Source: DAOPXV01 sp964551445 (lineage in GTDB: Bacteria > Muiribacteriota > UBA9980). From it: a DNA stretch of 64,000 nucleotides. The notes beneath the pieces were generated by a model that saw nothing but the letters and a program-made list of their open reading frames with translations, did no database searches and had not been told where the DNA came from. Below, in pieces: positions 16,073-23,673 of this stretch. A program made the translations under genes and the position numbers. Positions within the stretch are counted from its first letter, which is position 1. Each line of letters starts with the position of its first letter. Location: positions 186,001-250,000 of the forward strand of contig CAZKCG010000001.1 of NCBI GenBank assembly GCA_964551445.1. The letters are read 5' to 3'.

Positions 16073-17766
16073 TGATCAAAGAAAAACCGGATTATAAAAA
16101 TGAAATATTTAATATCGCCGCGTATCTTCCCTATATGGCGGAGCTAATGCCGCATAAGCGCGCGGTGGTTTTTCCGGCCGGGCGCGACGCCGCGGGCCGC
16201 GTGACATATTCTCACCTCACTTTTTCTCAGATGAACGACGAGTGCGACAGATACGCCGACGGCCTTTCAAAATACGGCATGGGAAAAGGCACCAAAACGC
16301 TTTTAATGGTTAAGCCAAGCCTTGAATTCATAACGCTCACTTTCGCGCTCTTTAAAATAGGCGCCGTGCCGATACTTATCGATCCGGGAATGGGCCCGAT
16401 GAATATGCTTAAATGCATATCCCAGGTCGAACCCGAGGCGGTCATCGGCATCCCCGTCGCCCAGGCGGTCAGGGCTATATTCAGATGGTATTTCAGAAAA
16501 GTGAAATATAACGTTACCGTCGGGAAACGCATATTCTGGGGCGGACTCACGCTCGATAAGATCCGCGAAAAGGGAAGCGTTAATTATAAAATGTGCGAAA
16601 CGCGCGGAAGCGATCCGGCCGCGATACTTTTCACATCCGGCAGCACAGGCCCCGCAAAGGGCGTTCTATACGAACACAAAATGTTCGGCGCGCAGGTCTC
16701 GCTTTTGAACGAAGCGTATAAATTCAATGAGAACGAGATGGAACTTCCGGCTTTTCCGCTCTTCGCGCTTTTCAACGTCGCGCTTGGAATAACATGCGTG
16801 ATCCCTGATATGGACCCGACGAAACCCGCGTCGGTAAAACCTGAAAATATCGTCGAGGGCGTTTTGAACCAGGGAATAACCAACACGTTCGGCTCACCCG
16901 CTATATGGAACCGCGTCAGTAATTATTGCAGCTCGAAGAACATTAAATTAAATTCAATAAAACGAATATTGATCGCCGGCGCTCCCGTTTCAGGTGAACT
17001 TGTAGGCCGCGTCAAAAAAATGCTCGGTGATAACGCCGACGTTCACACTCCTTACGGCGCGACCGAATCGCTTCCGCTCTGCAGTATCTCGGGTAATGAA
17101 ATCTGCGGCGAGACCTGGGCTAAAACTCAGAAGGGCGAAGGAATATGCGTCGGAAAACCGATAAAGGGGATCGACGCGCGCATAATCAAAATAACCGAAG
17201 AACCGCTGCCGCGCTGGGAAGACGCGCTGTTAAAAAGAACCGGCGAGATAGGCGAAATAGTCGTTTCGGGGCCGGTCGTAACGAAAGAATATTATAATAA
17301 CGCCCGCGCGACGGCGCTTTCTAAAATTTATGACGGAAGCAGGACCTGGCATAGAATGGGCGATGTCGGCTATCTTGACGACCGCGGCCGTCTCTGGTTC
17401 TGCGGGCGGAAAGATCACAGGGTCGTATCCGGCGAAAAAATTTATTTTACTATAAAATGCGAAGCCATATTTAACAACCACCCCGATGTTTTCAGATCGG
17501 CCCTCGTCGGATGCGGCGAAAAACTTTACCAGCAGCCTGTTATCGTTATAGAATTAAAAGACGCGAAGATCCTTAAAGACGAGAACCGCGTCGAAAAAAT
17601 AAGGGTCGAACTTGAAAAAATGGGTAAAGATTCTGAACTGACCAAAGACATTCAAAACATTTTATTCATTGAAAAAATGCCCGTCGATATACGGCACAAC
17701 GCGAAAATATTCCGCGAGAAACTATCCGTTTGGGCTGAAGGTCTCATCAAAAAGGGGAGCGCATAA
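16072..17766 (+). CDS. oleC: OleC, beta-lactone synthetase (AMP-dependent ligase superfamily)
   Basis: 564 residues. OleC activates the 2-alkyl-3-hydroxyacid with ATP and closes it to a beta-lactone. The P-loop of the superfamily is visible as LFTSGSTGPAKGV near residue 187. The A5-like motif is TPYGATES, followed by a dense region ending in GDVGYLDDRGRLWFCGRKDH, where the adenylate-binding Asp lies. The C-terminal subdomain is short, as is usual in OleC. The start overlaps the oleB stop, and oleD starts 3 bp after its stop. Length and context match OleC closely, and a general acyl-CoA ligase is unlikely in this neighbourhood. Confidence 0.93.
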   Translation: MIKEKPDYKNEIFNIAAYLPYMAELMPHKRAVVFPAGRDAAGRVTYSHLTFSQMNDECDRYADGLSKYGMGKGTKTLLMVKPSLEFITLTFALFKIGAVPILIDPGMGPMNMLKCISQVEPEAVIGIPVAQAVRAIFRWYFRKVKYNVTVGKRIFWGGLTLDKIREKGSVNYKMCETRGSDPAAILFTSGSTGPAKGVLYEHKMFGAQVSLLNEAYKFNENEMELPAFPLFALFNVALGITCVIPDMDPTKPASVKPENIVEGVLNQGITNTFGSPAIWNRVSNYCSSKNIKLNSIKRILIAGAPVSGELVGRVKKMLGDNADVHTPYGATESLPLCSISGNEICGETWAKTQKGEGICVGKPIKGIDARIIKITEEPLPRWEDALLKRTGEIGEIVVSGPVVTKEYYNNARATALSKIYDGSRTWHRMGDVGYLDDRGRLWFCGRKDHRVVSGEKIYFTIKCEAIFNNHPDVFRSALVGCGEKLYQQPVIVIELKDAKILKDENRVEKIRVELEKMGKDSELTKDIQNILFIEKMPVDIRHNAKIFREKLSVWAEGLIKKGSA

Positions 17767-17768
17767 TT

Positions 17769-18758
17769 ATGAACGCGCTCGTAACCGGCGGCGGCGGCTT
17801 TCTCGGTTCCGCCATCGTGAAAAGGCTCATTGAAAAAGGCGTAAGCGTAACGATATTAAACAGGCGAAAATATCCGGAGCTTGAAAAACTCGGCGCGAGA
17901 TCGGTCGAATGCGACCTTGCGGATAACGCTAAAGTTTCGGATGCGTGCGCCGGAATGGATATCGTTTTTCACGCGGGCGCCAAGGCCGGTTTCTGGGGGA
18001 CATACGCTCAGTATTACGACGCCAATGTTCGCGGAACGACCAATATTATCGACGGTTGTCTTAAACACGGCGTGAAAAAGCTGATCTATACGAGTTCACC
18101 GAGCGTCGTGTGCGATGATGCCGACCTTATTAACGCCGATGAATCGACGCCGTACGCGAAAAGTTATCTGTGTTATTATTCAGAGACGAAGGCCGAGGCG
18201 GAAAGGCGCGTCCTTCGAAATAATGGAACGAACGGACTTTTAACTGTTTCGTTAAGACCGCATCTGATATGGGGGCCGGGCGATAATCACCTGATCCCGA
18301 GAGTCATAGAAGCCGTAAAAAAAGGAAAACTGAAAATTGTAGGAAACGGGCTCAACCGGGTGGATGTCACATATATCGATAACGCGGCCGAAGCTCACTT
18401 GCAGGCGGCGGAAGCTCTTTCAAAAGATTCGAAGACGGCGGGGGCGGCCTATTTTATAAGCCAGGGCGAACCGGTGCTTTTATGGGAATTTATAAATAAG
18501 ATACTGCTTGGAATGGGCATGGAACCGCTTGATAAGAAGATATCCTTCAGGTTTGCTTATGCGCTGGGATACTGTTTCGAAAAGTTTTACGGCGCGCTTC
18601 ATCTTTCTTCGGAGCCTCCAATGACCAGGTTTTTAGCGTCGCAGCTTTCAAAACATCATTATTTCAACATATCGCGCGCGAAAAACGATCTTGGTTACAA
18701 GGCTTCGGTTTCAACGGCGGACGGTTTGAAAAAACTGATAGAATATTTAAAAAAGTAG
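17769..18758 (+). CDS. oleD: OleD, NADPH-dependent 2-alkyl-3-ketoalkanoate reductase (extended SDR)
   Basis: 329 residues. OleD reduces the OleA product to the 2-alkyl-3-hydroxyacid. The Rossmann fingerprint VTGGGGFLGSAIV is at residues 4-16, followed by an Arg-containing loop (LNRRKYPE) consistent with NADPH. The catalytic Ser is in YTSSPSVV and the Tyr/Lys pair in YYSETKAEAE. It belongs to the 3-beta-HSD/epimerase branch, like known OleD. It is the last gene of the tight ole operon. A palindromic MITE-like element begins 9 bp after its stop codon. Confidence 0.93.
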   Translation: MNALVTGGGGFLGSAIVKRLIEKGVSVTILNRRKYPELEKLGARSVECDLADNAKVSDACAGMDIVFHAGAKAGFWGTYAQYYDANVRGTTNIIDGCLKHGVKKLIYTSSPSVVCDDADLINADESTPYAKSYLCYYSETKAEAERRVLRNNGTNGLLTVSLRPHLIWGPGDNHLIPRVIEAVKKGKLKIVGNGLNRVDVTYIDNAAEAHLQAAEALSKDSKTAGAAYFISQGEPVLLWEFINKILLGMGMEPLDKKISFRFAYALGYCFEKFYGALHLSSEPPMTRFLASQLSKHHYFNISRAKNDLGYKASVSTADGLKKLIEYLKK

Positions 18759-18767
18759 TGAAATAAA

Positions 18768-18963
18768 TGGCTCATTCGTGTTTTTTATTTTGTAAATTAT
18801 ATTAGTGAATAGTGCATAGAGAATAGAGAACAGTTAATGATCTGCCCCGGCACGCTTTTACCAATAAATAAAAGAACCACTTTTGAAATTGTCCCGAAAT
18901 CCTTAACTATTAACTATTTTTTGTTCTATGTAAAGTGGTGCCCATGAAGTGTAAGAAGGAACC
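18768..18963. repeat. MITE-like element, copy B
   Basis: It begins TGGCTC nine bases after the oleD stop and ends GTAAGAAGGAACC. It shares both ends with the copies at 6990-7215 and 33152-33343. Internal segments TAGTGAATAG, GAGAATAGAGAAC and AACTATTAACTATT form inverted halves. The right end supplies AAGGAA upstream of the thioesterase start codon. Confidence 0.7.
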
Positions 18964-18972
18964 CGATAAGTT

Positions 18973-19470
18973 ATGAGTAACGGCGAAATAAAAATAAACA
19001 CGGCAGAGATAGAGAAAAAACTCGAAAAAGGCCTGTTTTATACTAAAATGCACACCAGCTTCGACGAGCTCGATCCGTTGAATATGCTGCATAACTCAAG
19101 ATATTCATATATTTTAGAGCGCGCGACATATTTATTTTTCAACGCCGTCGGCGTTATCGAAGGTTTTGACATAGTGAAATATCCGGACCTGCACCATGTC
19201 GTTCACGGGATCGAATTGACATATCATAAGCCAATGTTCGGCGTGGTTCCGTTTTTCGTTTCGATCGTTCCCGAAAAGCTCCGCGAGGCGGGAGTCACTT
19301 TTAAAGTAGCTTTTCTTTCGGAAGACAGGAAAACCATATATTGCAGCGGCAGGCGAACGATAGCCAAAGTTAAACCCGAAACCTTTAATCCGGTGGGGTG
19401 GACGCCTAAATTTCGGGAGACGCTCGATTTTATAATAAACCTTCAAAAAAAATTAAAAAATGAGAAATAA
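18973..19470 (+). CDS. Hotdog-fold acyl thioesterase (4HBT type)
   Basis: 165 residues. The signature DELDPLNMLHNSRYSYILE, with its Asp and downstream Asn/Arg, is the 4-hydroxybenzoyl-CoA thioesterase type active-site helix. VVHGIELTYHKP forms the adjacent strand. The length suits a single-hotdog subunit. It would hydrolyse acyl-CoA or acyl-ACP thioesters. It follows oleD in the same direction and precedes a ketosynthase and an ACP, so a role in releasing or editing an acyl chain is likely. Its ribosome site (AAGGAA) lies inside the end of the repeat element, 12 bases from the ATG, so that insertion may influence its expression. Confidence 0.85.
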   Translation: MSNGEIKINTAEIEKKLEKGLFYTKMHTSFDELDPLNMLHNSRYSYILERATYLFFNAVGVIEGFDIVKYPDLHHVVHGIELTYHKPMFGVVPFFVSIVPEKLREAGVTFKVAFLSEDRKTIYCSGRRTIAKVKPETFNPVGWTPKFRETLDFIINLQKKLKNEK

Positions 19471-19473
19471 TGT

Positions 19474-19503
19474 TTGAATTAAACGGCCTTGTTTTGATAT
19501 AAT
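19474..19503 (+). promoter_or_regulatory. Internal promoter before the ketosynthase gene
   Basis: TTGAAT (19474-19479), an 18-bp spacer and a perfect TATAAT (19498-19503), starting just after the thioesterase stop. It suggests that the ketosynthase-ACP-oxidoreductase genes can be transcribed independently of oleABCD. Confidence 0.65.
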
Positions 19504-19554
19504 ATAGAGCTTGAAATTAATAAAAAAATCTTTACCATAAAGGAAGTTGCGATC

Positions 19555-20799
19555 ATGTCCAACTATTTAGACGAAAGAATCGTTATCACGGGCGTCGGCC
19601 TGACCTCTCCGAACGGTAACACGCTCGCGGAGTTTCGTAACAATCTTTTAAACGGCGTATCAGGCGTTCAAAAATTCGAGACGCGTTATATCGGCGAAAC
19701 CCTTGCCGGCATATGTAATTTCGATCCGCTCAAATACCAGAAGAAAAAAGACCTCAGAAGAGGCACGCGCGCCGGTTCCATAAGCGTTTATTGCGCTAAC
19801 GAGGCGCTCGCCGACGCCGGCGTCGATCTCGAAAAACTCGATAAGTCAAGAGTGGGCGTTTATATCGGGACCACCGAGCACGGGAACGTCGAGACCGAGA
19901 ACGAAATTTATAACATATCCCAGTTCAATTATGACACTAAAATGTGGTCGCACCACCATAATCCGCGCACGGTAGCGAATAACCCGGCCGGCGAGGTCAC
20001 GCTCAACCTTAAAATAACCGGGCCCCACTACACCATCGGCGGCGCATGCGCGGCGGGTAATCTTGGAACGGTCCAGGGCCTTCAGATGCTTCGCCTTGGC
20101 GAGATAGACATGGCTTTAGCGGGCGGTGTTTCAGAAGCGATCCATACTTTCGGAATATTCGCCAGCTTTAAAAACGAAGGCGCGCTCGCGGTCCACGCCG
20201 ATCCGACGAAGGCTTCCAGGCCTTTCGATAAAGCCAGGAACGGCATAGTTATTTCAGAGGGCGGCTGCGTGTACGTAATAGAAAGACTTAGTTCCGCTCT
20301 TGCGCGCGGCGCTAAAATATACGCCGAAATAGCCGGCTACGCCTCTAATTCGGACGCTACCGATTTCGTGCTTCCAAACGCGGAACGCCAGTCGGAATGC
20401 ATAAAACTCGCTCTTAAAAAAGCCGGTATCACGGCCGATCAGATAGATCTTGTAAACACACACGCCACATCGACCCCGCAGGGCGACGTTGTCGAATGTA
20501 AGGCTGTCCGCGCGGCTCTTGGTGAAAATACGAAGGCCTACATCAATAACACTAAAGGCTTTATAGGCCACACAATGGGCGCGGCGGGCGCTCTCGAACT
20601 TGCCGGAAATCTCGGTTCATTTGAAGACAACATGATACACCCGGCGATAAACGTCGAAAATCTCGATCCCGAATGCGCTTTTACTAATATTGTCTTAAAT
20701 AAGCCCGTAAAAGCCGAAAAAGTGGAATACATATTGAACAACAGTTTCGGAATGATCGGGATCAACTCGGTAGTAATAGTTAAAAAATATAAAAAATAA
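19555..20799 (+). CDS. FabF-like beta-ketoacyl-ACP synthase
   Basis: 414 residues, the usual length of KAS I/II enzymes. The nucleophile is the Cys in GGACAAGNLG (the normal context is TACSSG, so the flanks are diverged). The two catalytic His residues are in NTHATSTPQGD and GFIGHTMGAAGALE, and the structural Lys is in NTKGF. It should condense malonyl-ACP with an acyl primer. The unusual nucleophile context and the neighbouring thioesterase, ACP and FAD enzyme point to a specialised secondary-lipid or polyketide system rather than housekeeping FabF. No ketoreductase or dehydratase is adjacent, so it may borrow those from fatty acid synthesis. The ACP gene follows within 30 bp. Confidence 0.88.
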   Translation: MSNYLDERIVITGVGLTSPNGNTLAEFRNNLLNGVSGVQKFETRYIGETLAGICNFDPLKYQKKKDLRRGTRAGSISVYCANEALADAGVDLEKLDKSRVGVYIGTTEHGNVETENEIYNISQFNYDTKMWSHHHNPRTVANNPAGEVTLNLKITGPHYTIGGACAAGNLGTVQGLQMLRLGEIDMALAGGVSEAIHTFGIFASFKNEGALAVHADPTKASRPFDKARNGIVISEGGCVYVIERLSSALARGAKIYAEIAGYASNSDATDFVLPNAERQSECIKLALKKAGITADQIDLVNTHATSTPQGDVVECKAVRAALGENTKAYINNTKGFIGHTMGAAGALELAGNLGSFEDNMIHPAINVENLDPECAFTNIVLNKPVKAEKVEYILNNSFGMIGINSVVIVKKYKK

Positions 20800-20826
20800 T
20801 AAAACAAAACGATGGGAGAAATTAAA

Positions 20827-21078
20827 ATGACAGCTCAACAGATCAAAGACCTCATACTTGAAATCGTCGCCGACATAGCGCCTGACGCTGATCTTACCAA
20901 TATCAAACCCGACGTGCGCCTCCGCGAACAGATCGAACTTGATTCGATGGATTTCCTCGACATCATAATGGAACTTCGCAAACGCTACAAAATAGACGTT
21001 CCCGAGGAAGATTACATGAAGCTTGCTACTCTCGATGGCTGCGTCGAATATTTAACGCCTCACCTGAAAGACAGATAA
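20827..21078 (+). CDS. Acyl carrier protein
   Basis: 83 residues, acidic and helical. The phosphopantetheine attachment Ser is in IELDSMDFLDI, near residue 39, a variant of the usual DSL motif. Helix III carries VPEEDYMKL. The ATG at 20827 is preferred because GGGAGAA lies just upstream; the earlier in-frame ATG (20812) overlaps that site. Its place directly after a ketosynthase and before an FAD oxidoreductase makes it a pathway-dedicated carrier rather than the housekeeping AcpP. It would need a phosphopantetheinyl transferase encoded elsewhere. Confidence 0.92.
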   Translation: MTAQQIKDLILEIVADIAPDADLTNIKPDVRLREQIELDSMDFLDIIMELRKRYKIDVPEEDYMKLATLDGCVEYLTPHLKDR

Positions 21079-21140
21079 TTCATGCCGTTATGGCTTGAAA
21101 AGATCATAACAATTTCTGAATTTTTGTCTGGAGCGTAAAA

Positions 21141-22541
21141 TTGTCTTACGACGCTATAATAATAGGCGCGGGAATGTCCGCGCTTGCCGCCGGTATAAGG
21201 CTCGCCCATTACGGGCAGAAAGTGTGCCTTTTAGAGCGTCACTTCGCGGCCGGCGGCCTGAATTCTTATTACAGGCGCGGAGGTTACGACTTAGACGTCG
21301 GCTTACACGCGATGACCAATTTTGTCGCTCCCGAAACCAGACAGCTTACGCCATTTCTTAAAATATTGCGTCAGCTTCGGGTTAAATACGAAGATTTCGG
21401 CCTCTTTCCGCAGGCAGGATCGCAGATCAATTTCAAAGGCGCCTCGCTTAATTTCACCAACGATTTCGAATACTTCAAAACTGAGATCCACGGCGCTTTT
21501 CCAGCTGAAAAAGATAATTTCGAAAAATTATTATTCCACATTCAAAGTTATAACGAACTCGATCTGAACGCGAAGCCTCTTTCAGCGCGGGAGATCGTTT
21601 CCGGCTTTATAAAAGATCCGCTGCTCGTCGAAATGCTCTTCTGCCCCCTTTCATACTACGGAAGCGCCATAGAGAACGATATGGAATTCGGCCAGTTCGT
21701 GATAATGTTCAAAAGTATATTCCTCGAGGGTTTTTCACGCCCCTATGAAGGCGTGCGCCGCATAATTTCGCTGCTTGAAAGACGGCTTGCTGAAAGCGGC
21801 GGCGAATTGCGACTCAAAACCGGCGTTAGATCCATAAATGTCAAAGGCGGCCGCGCCGTTTCCGTCACGCTTGATTCCGGCGAGGAATTATCGGCGGCGA
21901 AAATTTTATCGTCGATGGGGCTTCCCGAAACCCTCGATATATGTTCAGATACGGCTGAAAGTTCCGGGCGTTCGAAAGCCTCTAAACCCGGAAAACTTTC
22001 ATTTACCGAGGTCATACTTCTCCTTGATAAGCCGCCCGCCGATCTTGGCCATAAGCACACCATAATTTTTTATAATGATTCCGAAAAATTTAATTACAGA
22101 ATGCCGCACGATATAGTTGACTATTCGAGCGGAGTGCTTTGCTGTCCCAATAACTTCAAATATGAAAAACCTCTCGCGGATAATATGCTCCGTGTGACCA
22201 ATATGGCTAATCACGATATCTGGGAATCGCTCGAGCGTGACGAATACAGAAAGGCCAAGGACGACGTTCTGATAAAAACCATAGACACCGTTAAAAAATA
22301 TATTCCGGGTTTTGAAGAGGACATGATAAAGTTTTACGATATCTTCACGCCGAAGACCGTCAAGCGGTTCACCGGCCATATAAACGGCGCGGTTTATGGC
22401 GCTGAGAACAAGTCTAAGAACGGGACCACACATATTGAAAACCTTTTTATCTGCGGCACCGACCAGGGATTCCTCGGCATAATCGGCGCGATTTTGAGCG
22501 GTATATCCATCGCCAATCTTCATTTTTTAATGAAAAATTAA
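21141..22541 (+). CDS. FAD-dependent oxidoreductase, CrtI/carotenoid isomerase-like
   Basis: 466 residues. The N-terminal FAD fingerprint IIIGAGMSALAAGIRLAHYG ends in an acidic strand (LLERH), followed by GGLNSYYRRGGYDLDVG, the typical second FAD motif of phytoene desaturase-like enzymes. The C-terminal FAD segment is LFICGTDQGFLGIIGAILSG. The start is TTG, six bases after TGGAGCG. Family members desaturate, saturate or isomerise polyenes. In this setting it may act on an ACP-bound or released polyene chain, but the substrate is inferred only from the neighbours. It is the last gene of the ole-linked block. Confidence 0.85.
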   Translation: MSYDAIIIGAGMSALAAGIRLAHYGQKVCLLERHFAAGGLNSYYRRGGYDLDVGLHAMTNFVAPETRQLTPFLKILRQLRVKYEDFGLFPQAGSQINFKGASLNFTNDFEYFKTEIHGAFPAEKDNFEKLLFHIQSYNELDLNAKPLSAREIVSGFIKDPLLVEMLFCPLSYYGSAIENDMEFGQFVIMFKSIFLEGFSRPYEGVRRIISLLERRLAESGGELRLKTGVRSINVKGGRAVSVTLDSGEELSAAKILSSMGLPETLDICSDTAESSGRSKASKPGKLSFTEVILLLDKPPADLGHKHTIIFYNDSEKFNYRMPHDIVDYSSGVLCCPNNFKYEKPLADNMLRVTNMANHDIWESLERDEYRKAKDDVLIKTIDTVKKYIPGFEEDMIKFYDIFTPKTVKRFTGHINGAVYGAENKSKNGTTHIENLFICGTDQGFLGIIGAILSGISIANLHFLMKN

Positions 22542-22725
22542 TTAATTTTTGAAACAAGCATATTTTTCAGCGCTTTTCAATGTACATCCTGCTCATAACT
22601 CTAGTATTATAAACCTTTTTATTTTTTGAAGAGGTCTAATTAATTTTTCAAACCCGGCCGATAACGAAAATAAGAAGACCGAAATAGTTGCGAATAGCCA
22701 TGGAAGGCTTTCGAGAAAGGCAGGG

Positions 22726-23337
22726 ATGATAAATATGAGAAATTTACTTTTTAATTTCTATAAGAATATCTTATTTTTGATCGTTATGTCTCTTTTTATA
22801 ACTAATGCCGCTTATTGCCAGACCGTTAAGACCAACGGCCCTGAAGGAATTTCCGGTCCGTTTATGACGGATGCTATGGATGCCGCTTATAATGGCGATT
22901 CAGGCAGGTTAAGATCATTTATTGAAAAAGGCGTGAACGTCAACGCGGCCGGCCCGGACGGAACAACTCTTCTTATGCTTGCCGCAATGAGCCCTTCAGA
23001 TAATCCCGAAACCGTTTCGATGTTATTAAAACACGGCGCCAGATATGATAAGGTTGACGCTAACGGGACCAGCGCGCTTGCGATAGCTAAAAACCGCAGC
23101 AAGATCGAAAGCGCCGCCGTTATAGAATCATTCTACAGGGCGGATTTCGTAAATACTCTGCTTTTAGCCGCTTACCTTCTGGTTATTCTTATAAGCTTAA
23201 GGCTTGAAAAAAACGAGGAAGAAGAAAAAGAAGCCAAAGATATCTCAAATAGTCTTAAAGAAACTTATTATACGGGCGAATCCTTTGAAAAAATCTCAGG
23301 CCGCATGAAGACCGGCAAAGAAAAGTTTCAACACTGA
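22726..23337 (+). CDS. Exported ankyrin-repeat protein with C-terminal membrane anchor
   Basis: 203 residues. A hydrophobic N-terminal segment (LFLIVMSLFITNAAYC) looks like a signal peptide. Two to three ankyrin repeats follow, with recognisable AAYNGDSGRLRSFIEKGVNV, GTTLLMLAA and MLLKHGARYD consensus pieces. A second hydrophobic stretch, FVNTLLLAAYLLVILISL, near residue 147 is followed by a charged tail (EKNEEEEKEAK). This suggests a periplasmic ankyrin domain anchored by a C-terminal helix. Two ATGs nine bases apart (22726 and 22735) are both compatible with the purine-rich region upstream. Partner and function are unknown. Confidence 0.75.
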   Translation: MINMRNLLFNFYKNILFLIVMSLFITNAAYCQTVKTNGPEGISGPFMTDAMDAAYNGDSGRLRSFIEKGVNVNAAGPDGTTLLMLAAMSPSDNPETVSMLLKHGARYDKVDANGTSALAIAKNRSKIESAAVIESFYRADFVNTLLLAAYLLVILISLRLEKNEEEEKEAKDISNSLKETYYTGESFEKISGRMKTGKEKFQH

Positions 23338-23439
23338 ACCCAATTAATTTATGCGGGAGTATATCCGAGTTGACGGGTAATTCCGTTTCACGCAGTATTT
23401 TGTGAAATGTAGATATTATATGTGAAATCCTTATCTGAT

Positions 23440-23573
23440 AGAACCAAATTTAATTTATGATGGATGTCTCGGAAGCGGCGTAGGCCAGGAAGGCCGAGAG
23501 CCGCTGAGAGTCAAGCGGTGAAAATTCAAGGATGAATTTTCAACCGCGTTCCATCATAAATAAATTTGGTTCT
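23440..23573. repeat. Cloverleaf-like inverted-repeat element
   Basis: Arms of 24-25 bp, AGAACCAAATTTAATTTATG with ATGGA at 23440-23464, and the complementary sequence ending AAATTTGGTTCT at 23550-23573, pair with one bulge. Inside are two further hairpins. One pairs AGCGGC (23474-23479) with GCCGCT (23500-23505) and has a GGCC/GGCC tip. The other pairs GCGGTGAAAATTCA (23515-23528) with TGAATTTTCAACCGC (23533-23547). There is no coding capacity. It could be a mobile palindromic element or a structured RNA. No second copy is visible in this window. Confidence 0.65.
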
Positions 23574-23578
23574 TTTTA

Positions 23579-23654
23579 TTCAAAACTGATAAGAATTGGT
23601 GTATAATATCAAGCAGGCATCTTATTATTATCGAGCGTGATGCCGCTTGATATT
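23579..23654 (+). promoter_or_regulatory. Promoter with a long overlapping inverted repeat, dihydropyrimidinase leader
   Basis: TTCAAA (23579-23584), a 17-bp spacer and a perfect TATAAT (23602-23607). The arms AATATCAAGC-A-GGCATC (23605-23621) and GATGCCGCTTGATATT (23639-23654) are complementary over 16 bp with one bulged A. They begin inside the -10 box and end 19 bp before the start codon. This could be an operator or a 5' transcript hairpin. Confidence 0.6.
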
Positions 23655-23673
23655 AATTTATTCGGAGGGTTAA

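Noticed and set aside
23440..23573. Possible tRNA-like or tmRNA gene
   Set aside because: The terminal stem is 24 bp rather than 7, no T-loop or CCA end is present, and the arms do not match tRNA geometry.
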